This document shows positions 7,412 to 13,406 of a DNA stretch of 14,472 nt, piece by piece. Under the pieces are notes generated by a model. The model worked only from the letters and a program-made list of their open reading frames with translations, had not been told where the DNA came from and did not search any database. The stretch spans positions 1-14,472 of the forward strand of contig JADHSW010000057.1 of NCBI GenBank assembly GCA_016776705.1. Direction: 5' to 3'. Within the stretch, counting starts at the first letter, position 1. Each line of letters begins with the position of its first letter. Both the position numbers and the translations under genes were made by a program. This stretch comes from Rhodospirillales bacterium. GTDB lineage: Bacteria > Pseudomonadota > Alphaproteobacteria > Rhodospirillales > JABHCV01.

Positions 7412-8734
7412 CTATTCTCCATAAAACTTATTGGGCAGCCACATGGCGATGTCCGGGAATGCCATAACAAGGATGAGCCCGAAAATCATGATGCCGACGA
7501 ATGGGATGATTGATCGGTAAATGTCGCTAAGGGTTACTTCTTTTGGCGCCATAGCGCGCATCAGGAACAGGTTGTAGCCAAACGGGGGCGTCATGTAGGC
7601 GATCTGACAGGTAATCGTGTAAAGGACGCCGTACCAGACCAGATCAAAGCCCAGGACTTTCACAAGCGGTACATAAAGCGGGGCGACAATGACCAGCATC
7701 GCCGTGTCATCCAGGAACATGCCCATGATGAGATAGGAAAGCTGCATCATGATAAGGACTTCCCAGGGACCCAGTCCCATTTGGTCGATGAAGAAGCCCT
7801 CAATCGCCTTCACAGCGCCAAGTCCGTCGAATACAGAGCCGAAGGCCAATGCCGCGACAATGATCCACATGAACATACAACTGACGCCCAGTGACTTGCG
7901 GATGGTGTTTTCCAACACCTGACGGGTCAGGCGTCCCTTGACCAGGGCTGCGATGGTGGCCGCCGTTGCGCCAACGGCTGAGCTTTCGACCAGACTGGTC
8001 ACACCCATCAGGAACAACCCTGTCATGGAAATGAAAATGGCCAGCGGTGTAATTCCGGCCTTAAGCAGACGGAATTTCTCTCCCCAACTGACTTGCCGCT
8101 CTTCTATAGGCAATGCAGGCCCAAGTTCAGGCTGAATCCTGCATCGTACGACAATATAGATAATGAATAGCCCGGCCATCATAAGTCCGGGGAAAACGCC
8201 GGCCATCCACAATTGACTGATTGGTTGACGGGCGATCATGCCATACAGAACCAGAACGACGCTTGGCGGCACCAAAATGCCCAGCGAACTACCTGCCTGG
8301 ATAACGCCCGTCACCATGACCTTGTCGTAGCCGCGTTTAAGCAGCTCGGGCAGGGCGATGGTTGCGCCAATGGCCATACCGGCGACGCTCAAGCCGTTCA
8401 TTGCTGAAATCACCACCATCAAAATGATGGTGCCGATCGCAAGGCCGCCATTCAGGGGACCCATCCAGACATGAAACATTTTGTAAAGATCGTCGGCGAT
8501 TTTGGATTCCGACAGCATGTACCCCATGTAGATAAAAAGCGGCAGGGTCAGCAGCGGATACCATTTCATTAACTTCATGGCGGCGCTGAAACCCAGTTGT
8601 GATCCGCCATCACCCCACAAAAACAGGGCTGCAACGACGGCGACAAAACCGATTGCACCAAATACACGCTGTCCGGTCAGCAGCATCGCCATCATGGAAG
8701 AGAACATCAGTATGGCGATCATTTCGTAGCTCAT
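7412..8734 (-). CDS. TRAP transporter large permease subunit (DctM family)
   Basis: This 440-residue inner-membrane protein is the sodium-driven translocation subunit. It has roughly a dozen hydrophobic segments through its length. The family hallmark LGILVPPSVVLVLYG is seen at 151-165, with a matching second half near GMFLDDTAMLVIVAPLYVP, as expected of the inverted-repeat DctM fold. The start at 8734 is chosen because its ATGA junction overlaps the small-subunit stop by 4 bases and leaves a normal N-terminus (MSYEMIAIL). The reading frame is open for another 131 codons upstream, but that stretch translates into the antisense of the small-subunit gene frame and is not membrane-like. It is translationally coupled to the small subunit. 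Confidence 0.94.
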   Translation of the reverse strand: MSYEMIAILMFSSMMAMLLTGQRVFGAIGFVAVVAALFLWGDGGSQLGFSAAMKLMKWYPLLTLPLFIYMGYMLSESKIADDLYKMFHVWMGPLNGGLAIGTIILMVVISAMNGLSVAGMAIGATIALPELLKRGYDKVMVTGVIQAGSSLGILVPPSVVLVLYGMIARQPISQLWMAGVFPGLMMAGLFIIYIVVRCRIQPELGPALPIEERQVSWGEKFRLLKAGITPLAIFISMTGLFLMGVTSLVESSAVGATAATIAALVKGRLTRQVLENTIRKSLGVSCMFMWIIVAALAFGSVFDGLGAVKAIEGFFIDQMGLGPWEVLIMMQLSYLIMGMFLDDTAMLVIVAPLYVPLVKVLGFDLVWYGVLYTITCQIAYMTPPFGYNLFLMRAMAPKEVTLSDIYRSIIPFVGIMIFGLILVMAFPDIAMWLPNKFYGE

Positions 8735-9270
8735 ACCGTGGGTTCCTCTTCGTGACTTTGTTCGAACACGGTGAGGCCCCTGGACCAGGCCAGATCCTTG
8801 AAAAAGATGGCAATGGCCTGCAGCAACATGATGAATATTCCAAAGCTCATGATTACCTTGATCGGCGCCATATAAGGCGCCCAGGACGAGTAGCTTTGTT
8901 CGCCATAGAAAATCGCATATTGCGTACTCGACAGCCCGCCGTAGAGCAGCAATATCAGATAAAAAATCAGGCAGAACGATGTCAGTGAATCCGTGAAAGC
9001 TTTCTTTCTGGAAGGCAGGTTTCCATAAAGAAGGTCCATTCGCACATGATCTCCCATTTGCATGGAATAACCACCGCCCAGCATGTAATAGGCTACCATC
9101 AGGAACTGTGCGGTTTCCAATGTCCACAAGACGGGAAGGAAGAACGTCTTCATGATTGACGAGTACAAAAGCACGCCAAGCATAGCGAAGATCAGATACA
9201 TAGCGAAGCGCCCGACCCGGAAGGTCATGGCTTCCACATATCGCACGTATAAAATTATCGCATTCGGCAT
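8731..9270 (-). CDS. TRAP transporter small permease subunit (DctQ family)
   Basis: This 179-residue inner-membrane protein has four hydrophobic segments (near residues 20-42, 48-66, 93-112 and 134-156). The DctQ signature is visible: Trp and Glu in VLWTLETAQF, followed by the GDHVRMDLLYGNL block with its conserved His-Val-Arg. The ATG at 9270 starts 10 bases after the amidohydrolase stop and has GAGAG as ribosome site. An upstream extension in the same frame would run through the amidohydrolase gene and is discarded. The acidic C-terminal tail (HEEEPTV) is the end of the gene and overlaps the large-subunit start. With the large subunit and the binding protein it makes a complete tripartite importer. 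Confidence 0.93.
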   Translation of the reverse strand: MPNAIILYVRYVEAMTFRVGRFAMYLIFAMLGVLLYSSIMKTFFLPVLWTLETAQFLMVAYYMLGGGYSMQMGDHVRMDLLYGNLPSRKKAFTDSLTSFCLIFYLILLLYGGLSSTQYAIFYGEQSYSSWAPYMAPIKVIMSFGIFIMLLQAIAIFFKDLAWSRGLTVFEQSHEEEPTV

Positions 9271-9280
9271 TCTATAACTC

Positions 9281-10096
9281 TCATTGGCTGAAGATTTTCC
9301 GCGTTCTCTCAAGCCCGTTGCCCAATCGCTCGGCCCATTCGGACTGTTGGCCTGGTGTTCCAATATGATCTTGTCTGATCTCAAACTGGGTGTGAGGAAG
9401 GCTCCGTTGCTCCCCATGAACGGGCAGGGTGTAATCGGTTTCATCACTCAGAAAATAGGGTTCGTTGTCCCCCAGAATCAGGTCCCCGTCGGCTTTCATC
9501 AGTTCCAGCATGATCCGTGACAGGCGTGGGTCCCGGTTGTAAACGAGCGCGAAGTCCCACGGCCTTTGGAAGCCTTTGAACACGGGTGTGAAACTGTGGA
9601 CAGAGACCAGAATGCTTTCACGGTTTTGTTCCGCTCTGTCATCCAGAATCTGGCCCAGGGCATCATGATAGGGAGTGAAAATATCATCTATACGTTTCTG
9701 CCGGTCAGCTACGCTCAAATTGACGTTGCCGGGAATTGGCGTTTCTTCACTGATGTGCGGAACAGAATTGAAAACTTCCGGGCGACGGTTGCAGTCGATA
9801 ACCAGACGGGAATAGTTTTGATAGATCGCCGCCGCGTTGAACCTGCGGGAAAGTTTTGTGGTTACTGATGCTGCCCCAATGTCCCAGGCTATGTGCCGCG
9901 AAAGCTCGCTTTCCGGCAGACCCAGATTTCCCAACGATTGCGGAATTCGATTGCTGGCGTGATCGCAGATAAAGACAAAGGGCGAGGTTCCCTTCAATCG
10001 TTCAGTGCGAATCGGCGAGGGTTCCGAGGCTGTCAGTAAACCCGCTTCGGATAGGGATGCCTTTGAAGCTATTTTCCCTGTGTTGACCGGAACCAT
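9281..10096 (-). CDS. N-formylglutamate amidohydrolase-family enzyme, likely a gamma-glutamyl-amide hydrolase
   Basis: This 271-residue, probably zinc-dependent amidohydrolase has the FGase-family motifs in order: CDHASNRIP (His46), HIAWDIGA (Asp72), SRLVIDCNR (96-104), VSVHSFTP (His167), NEPY (211-214) and FEIRQDHIG (238-246). The classical enzyme (HutG) cleaves N-formylglutamate in histidine breakdown, but no other histidine gene is nearby. As first gene of an operon with a gamma-glutamyl ligase and two dehydrogenases, it more likely hydrolyses the final gamma-glutamyl amide, giving back glutamate and the product amino acid. That is the step PuuD (an unrelated cysteine hydrolase) performs in the putrescine pathway. 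The ribosome site GGGAGG supports the ATG at 10096. The family is secure; the substrate is inferred. Confidence 0.9.
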   Translation of the reverse strand: MVPVNTGKIASKASLSEAGLLTASEPSPIRTERLKGTSPFVFICDHASNRIPQSLGNLGLPESELSRHIAWDIGAASVTTKLSRRFNAAAIYQNYSRLVIDCNRRPEVFNSVPHISEETPIPGNVNLSVADRQKRIDDIFTPYHDALGQILDDRAEQNRESILVSVHSFTPVFKGFQRPWDFALVYNRDPRLSRIMLELMKADGDLILGDNEPYFLSDETDYTLPVHGEQRSLPHTQFEIRQDHIGTPGQQSEWAERLGNGLERTRKIFSQ

Positions 10097-10132
10097 TGAT
10101 TCCGCCCCTCCCTGATTTATTTGTTGGCAGGT

Positions 10133-10160
10133 ATTGTAATTCCCATTACAAAATTTGCAA
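10133..10160 (-). promoter_or_regulatory. Candidate promoter of the leftward amine operon
   Basis: On the minus strand, TTGCAA (10160-10155) is followed after 16 bases by TACAAT (10138-10133). Both hexamers match sigma-70 well. Transcription would begin near 10126 and leave a leader of about 30 bases with the ribosome site GGGAGG. The palindrome described separately covers its -10 and most of the spacer. Confidence 0.55.
10134..10151. promoter_or_regulatory. Candidate operator for the divergent RpiR-family regulator
   Basis: TTGTAAT-TCCC-ATTACAA is a perfect 7-bp inverted repeat with a 4-base centre. It resembles known RpiR-family operators such as the TGTAAT/ATTACA-type site of HexR. It overlaps the -10 of the leftward promoter and lies just upstream of the rightward one. 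The regulator probably represses the operon when the inducer is absent. Confidence 0.65.
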
Positions 10161-10171
10161 TTAAATTAGTT

Positions 10172-10200
10172 TTGGAATATTTATTACCATAGCCTATAAT
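10172..10200 (+). promoter_or_regulatory. Promoter of the RpiR-family regulator gene
   Basis: TTGGAA at 10172-10177 and a consensus TATAAT at 10195-10200 are separated by exactly 17 bases. The predicted start near 10207 leaves a leader of only about 15 bases before the ATG at 10222, with no strong ribosome site. The regulator is probably made at a low, steady level. Confidence 0.65.
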
Positions 10201-10221
10201 CAACCGGGCGATGAATTTCAG

Positions 10222-11118
10222 ATGACTTCTGCTAAAGCCAAAGGAAAAAAAAAGCATGCGAGTTCCAGGCGCAGGCTGTCCATTGCGGAAGAGATCAACC
10301 GGAATTTGGACAACCTGACGCGAACCGAACGTCAGTGTGCGCGAGTGCTGCTTTCCAATTATCCTTTTATCGGCCTTGAAAAAGTCGCCTCATTCGCGGA
10401 ACGGGCTGAAGTCAGCGCCCCGACCATTTTGCGCCTTGTAGGAAAACTTGGATATTCCGGATATTCAGAATTTCAGCAACACCTCAGGGACGAGCTGGAG
10501 GAACGCTTTCAAACTCCCCTGACAAAGCATGAAGAACCGCTTGGAAATACGCAAAGCGATGATTTTCTGGCAGAATACTGTCGTTGCGTTGAGCGCAATC
10601 TTTCACGAACGGTGAAGGCGCTTCCCCGCGCCGAATTCGAAGCCGTTCTCCTGCTACTGGCTGACCCCAAGCGAACACTTCATCTGGCGGGGGGAAAACT
10701 GACCAGCACCCTGGCTGATTATTTTTATCGCCATTTGATAATGCTCAGAGCAAACGTCCGGCGCATTGATAACGATTCTTACGCATGGTCGGAACATCTG
10801 GTCGATCTGGACCGTCGAGATGTGGTTTTGATTTTCGATGTGCGGCGCTACCAGCCTGAATTAATGGACTTCGCCCGGCTGTCGTCGGAACGCGGCGCGA
10901 GTGTTGTTTTGTTTACCGACCAATGGCTGTCGCCAGTGTCAAGTGTAGCCAGTCATGTCATTCCAGTGCGCATTGATGTGCCTTCAAGCTGGGATTCTGC
11001 TGTATCGACCATGATGATCGTGGAGGCGATGATCGCGGCCCTGTCCAACCGCAACTGGGCAATGGTTGAACGCCGGGTCAAGGCCCGGGAAAAATTGACG
11101 GACTCGCTTCACTCGTGA
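10222..11118 (+). CDS. MurR/RpiR-family transcriptional regulator (HTH plus SIS domain)
   Basis: This 298-residue DNA-binding protein opens with a very basic tail (residues 4-18, rich in Lys and Arg). The N-terminal RpiR helix-turn-helix domain follows at about 20-95, with ERAEVSAPTILRLVGKLGYSGYSEFQ typical of the recognition region (in part at 60-85). A SIS sugar-isomerase-fold domain covers about 140-270 (HLAGGKLTS at 154-162, DVVLIFDVRRYQPE at 200-213). SIS domains in this family usually sense phosphorylated sugars, but several members serve amine or amino-acid clusters. It is transcribed divergently from the amine operon over a 125-base gap containing a fitting palindrome, so it is very likely the local repressor. 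The last 10 bases overlap the convergent PAS gene. The inducer is unknown; the substrate or a gamma-glutamyl intermediate is my guess. Confidence 0.92.
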   Translation: MTSAKAKGKKKHASSRRRLSIAEEINRNLDNLTRTERQCARVLLSNYPFIGLEKVASFAERAEVSAPTILRLVGKLGYSGYSEFQQHLRDELEERFQTPLTKHEEPLGNTQSDDFLAEYCRCVERNLSRTVKALPRAEFEAVLLLLADPKRTLHLAGGKLTSTLADYFYRHLIMLRANVRRIDNDSYAWSEHLVDLDRRDVVLIFDVRRYQPELMDFARLSSERGASVVLFTDQWLSPVSSVASHVIPVRIDVPSSWDSAVSTMMIVEAMIAALSNRNWAMVERRVKAREKLTDSLHS

Positions 11119-11621
11119 CAGCTTTCCTGGTTTTCGAAGAATTTACGGCTTTCGTGGCTGTCTACCGAGGCGATCAGGATAGCGACGATACCTGTAACAG
11201 TCTCTGCGTCGTTTGATAACGGCAGGCGCAATACCTTGTGCAATTCATTTGTGCCGTTTTCATTTCTAAATCCGAAGACGAGATATTCAGGCTGCTTTCG
11301 CCCGATGAAGCCCCGGTATTCTTTTTCAAGAGCTTCGCCGAAAGACGCCCACTTGAAATCACGCGGGCTGCGGCCGGTCATTTCTTCACCATGACGCCTT
11401 ACGACTTCGCTTCCGAAAAATCGAAAAATGAAGGAGTCGTCATTTGCAATGTAATCAATGACAATCGAGTGGGGAAGAATTGCCGAAGGGATATGAAGTA
11501 GGTCGAATTCCTTCAGGGTTGGCGCAAACCGCTCACCGCGAAGCTCATCCCAATAGGCAAAAATGGCCTGCATTTCCGCCGGCGCCGCCCCAATTTCACC
11601 TCTGTCGAACCTGAACCCCAT
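11109..11621 (-). CDS. PAS_5-type PAS domain protein
   Basis: This 170-residue soluble protein consists almost only of one PAS domain of the type seen in alphaproteobacteria (PAS_5). Typical features are YWDELRGERFAPTLKEFDL near the start, the central FIFRFFGSEVVRRHGEEMTGRS stretch (its core at about residues 67-84), and a final strand with the pattern RLPLSNDAETVTGIVAILIA in parts. There is no output domain, so it may bind a small ligand or partner and act through another protein. The ATG at 11621 is preferred over a TTG two codons earlier. It begins 12 bases after cobC ends and its 3' end overlaps the convergent regulator gene by 10 bases, with no terminator between them. Function is unknown; there is no direct sign that it belongs to the amine cluster. 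Confidence 0.8.
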   Translation of the reverse strand: MGFRFDRGEIGAAPAEMQAIFAYWDELRGERFAPTLKEFDLLHIPSAILPHSIVIDYIANDDSFIFRFFGSEVVRRHGEEMTGRSPRDFKWASFGEALEKEYRGFIGRKQPEYLVFGFRNENGTNELHKVLRLPLSNDAETVTGIVAILIASVDSHESRKFFENQESCHE

Positions 11622-11633
11622 GTCCAAACTATA

Positions 11634-12656
11634 TCATGCCGCAAAAGGTGAACCAACAGCCTTAAAAGCAGGAGTGCCCAATGCGTCATCGAATCTTTTC
11701 CAGTCAGTCTCTCGACCAGGAATCCCTACTCGCAGCCATTGAACGTCATAGTCAAAGCGCCTGGTCAAGATGCCGTTGCGGGCAAGGTTGCCAAAAAGTG
11801 TTGCTGCGTTATCACCTGAAACAAGACGGAACAGACTGGTTCCGCCAGTGACAGTGTATCCCGCATGCCCAAGCAACTGGTCCATTCGGTTCGCGGATTC
11901 TTGTAAAGCTTGGCGCGTCCTGTTTGTCCAGTGGTCATTGCAAAGAGCCTGTGCGCCAATGTGCAGGGCCGGTGTCGATACCGACCAGGGTCCAAGGAAA
12001 TTCGAGAGTTGCCCTGTGATTGTTGTGTCCGCCAGGGCGAATCCCAGACGCAGTCCTGCGAGACCGAAAAACTTGCCGAACGAACGTAAAATGATCAAAC
12101 CGGCCGCCCCCGCGGATCCGGCCAGACTAAGCTCGGGTGTTACATCACAAAAGGCTTCATCGACAATCAGCCACCCGCCTTTGGCCGCTTGCCCCTGAGC
12201 GAGTGATTTCAGGTGTTCCGGGTCAAGACGGCGGCCATCCGGATTATTCGGATTAACAACGATGATAACGTCCGTATGGGAACTGACTTCGGACAGATCG
12301 TTGATTTCCAATACGTCATGCCCGGCCATTCGCCAGTTGTGGGCATGTTCGTTGTAAGTGGGCGACATCACACAAACCCGAGACGCCTGACGTATGCGGG
12401 GCAGGGATTGAATCAGCGATTGGGTGCCCGGCGCGGGCATGACGAGAGAGGCATCGTGAGCCCCGTAGTGATGGGCGGCGGCGTCGCACAGTCGGGTTAT
12501 ATCCTTGCTAGAGGGCAAGGCACCCCATTTATCCGAGCTCAGGTCTTTAACCGGATAGGGCTTGGGATTAATGCCGGTGGAAAGATCGAGCCAGCCGTCA
12601 TTGGGCCGCCCGTAAAGGCGCTCCATTTCGGTGCTGTCCCCGCCGTGTTCAGGCAT
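11634..12656 (-). CDS. cobC: Threonine-phosphate decarboxylase (cobalamin biosynthesis)
   Basis: This 340-residue, PLP-dependent, fold-type I enzyme decarboxylates L-threonine-O-3-phosphate to (R)-1-amino-2-propanol phosphate, the nucleotide-loop linker of vitamin B12 (called CobD in Salmonella). Evidence is the N-terminal HGGD followed by LDLSTGINPKPYP (23-35), which is diagnostic for this branch of histidinol-phosphate aminotransferase relatives. Further evidence is PAPGTQSLIQ (74-83), NPNNPDG (135-141), VDEAFCD (165-171) and the Schiff-base lysine Lys195 in RSFGKFFGLAGLRLGF. Its ATG overlaps the upstream dehydrogenase stop by 8 bases. The usual partner, the adenosylcobinamide-phosphate synthase gene (cobD/cbiB), is not beside it. 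The main alternative, a HisC-like aminotransferase, is made unlikely by the N-terminal motif. Confidence 0.88.
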   Translation of the reverse strand: MPEHGGDSTEMERLYGRPNDGWLDLSTGINPKPYPVKDLSSDKWGALPSSKDITRLCDAAAHHYGAHDASLVMPAPGTQSLIQSLPRIRQASRVCVMSPTYNEHAHNWRMAGHDVLEINDLSEVSSHTDVIIVVNPNNPDGRRLDPEHLKSLAQGQAAKGGWLIVDEAFCDVTPELSLAGSAGAAGLIILRSFGKFFGLAGLRLGFALADTTITGQLSNFLGPWSVSTPALHIGAQALCNDHWTNRTRQALQESANRMDQLLGHAGYTVTGGTSLFRLVSGDNAATLFGNLARNGILTRRFDYDVQWLRVGIPGRETDWKRFDDALGTPAFKAVGSPFAA

Positions 12657-13404
12657 TACCCGGCTCGTTCAGAGTATCTGGCGCACGGGGCGTTTCTGTC
12701 TGAACGATTTCGCCGTTCAGTCCGCAGGAGGCTTCAGCCAGCTGGACGAAATATTCCGTAACGTCTTCCGGGGGCTTGACGCTTTCAGGGTTCTCACCCG
12801 GATAGGCGACATGGCGCATGGTGGTGCGGGTTGGCCCCGGGTTCAGGATGTTGGCTTTGACGTTGGTCTTTTCAATTTCCGACGCATAGGTCCTGACCAT
12901 GCTCTCCAGGGCCGCTTTCGATACACTGTAGGCACCCCAGAAAGGCCACACACCCTGAGTAACAGTGGATGAGACAAAGATCGCCCGTCCGGCTTCGGAT
13001 ATTTTAAGCAGGGCATCGAAGCTTCTGATCAGGCGATAGTTGGCCGTTACGTTTATCGCCATCACCCGGTCCCAATCCCGGGGCTTGACCTGCGCCATGG
13101 GTGTAAGCGATGTCAGTAGGCCTGCGTTTCCGACCAGCACGTCCAGTCGTTTGAAGCGGTCAAACACGGCGGCACCCATCTGGTCGATGGCGTCAAAGTC
13201 CATCAAGTCGACTGGAACAAGAGTCGCGTTCTGGCCTGTCATTTCCAGAATTTCATCATCCAGTTCTTCAAGCGCGCCCTGTGTGCGGGCGCTGAGGACC
13301 AGGTGCGCGCCTTCCTTGGCGAAACGCAGGGCCACGGCCCGGCCAATGCCGCGCGAGGCGCCGGTGATAAGGGCGATACGCCCCTGCAAGCGTCCATCGG
13401 TCAT
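12649..13404 (-). CDS. Short-chain dehydrogenase/reductase (SDR family)
   Basis: This 251-residue classical SDR has a Rossmann fold with TGASRGIG at 14-21, the NAG motif at 93-95, Asn118 in MAINV, and the catalytic Ser146, Tyr159 and Lys163 (YSVSK). The SARTQ stretch after the second strand (38-42), with Arg40, suggests NADP(H) preference. The start at 13404 lies 2 bases after the purF stop; an upstream extension of 34 residues in the same frame is antisense-like purF sequence and is rejected. The gene is sandwiched between purF and cobC, overlapping the latter by 8 bases, so the three are likely co-transcribed. It resembles YciK-type oxidoreductases of unknown substrate. No role in purine or cobalamin synthesis follows from the sequence. 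Confidence 0.9.
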   Translation of the reverse strand: MTDGRLQGRIALITGASRGIGRAVALRFAKEGAHLVLSARTQGALEELDDEILEMTGQNATLVPVDLMDFDAIDQMGAAVFDRFKRLDVLVGNAGLLTSLTPMAQVKPRDWDRVMAINVTANYRLIRSFDALLKISEAGRAIFVSSTVTQGVWPFWGAYSVSKAALESMVRTYASEIEKTNVKANILNPGPTRTTMRHVAYPGENPESVKPPEDVTEYFVQLAEASCGLNGEIVQTETPRAPDTLNEPGNA

Positions 13405-13406
13405 GG

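Noticed and set aside
8735..9127. N-terminal extension of the TRAP large subunit by 131 codons
   Set aside because: It overlaps most of the small-subunit gene in another frame and is not membrane-like. The ATG at 8734 gives a normal DctM protein with an ATGA junction.
9271..9447. N-terminal extension of the TRAP small subunit by 59 codons
   Set aside because: It lies within the amidohydrolase gene. The ATG at 9270 has a ribosome site and gives the usual DctQ length.
2069..10096. A putrescine (Puu-type) pathway
   Set aside because: The ligase and aldehyde dehydrogenase would fit, but the FAD-dependent oxidase PuuB, the hydrolase PuuD and a transaminase are absent, and an alcohol dehydrogenase takes their place. 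It is kept only as a lesser alternative.
9281..10096. A histidine-degradation enzyme (HutG)
   Set aside because: No hutH, hutU, hutI or hutF gene is in the window and the operon partners are for gamma-glutamylation.
2069..12656. A B12-dependent Eut ethanolamine pathway linked to cobC
   Set aside because: There is no ammonia-lyase subunit and no microcompartment shell gene, and cobC belongs to a separate transcription unit on the far side of the regulator.
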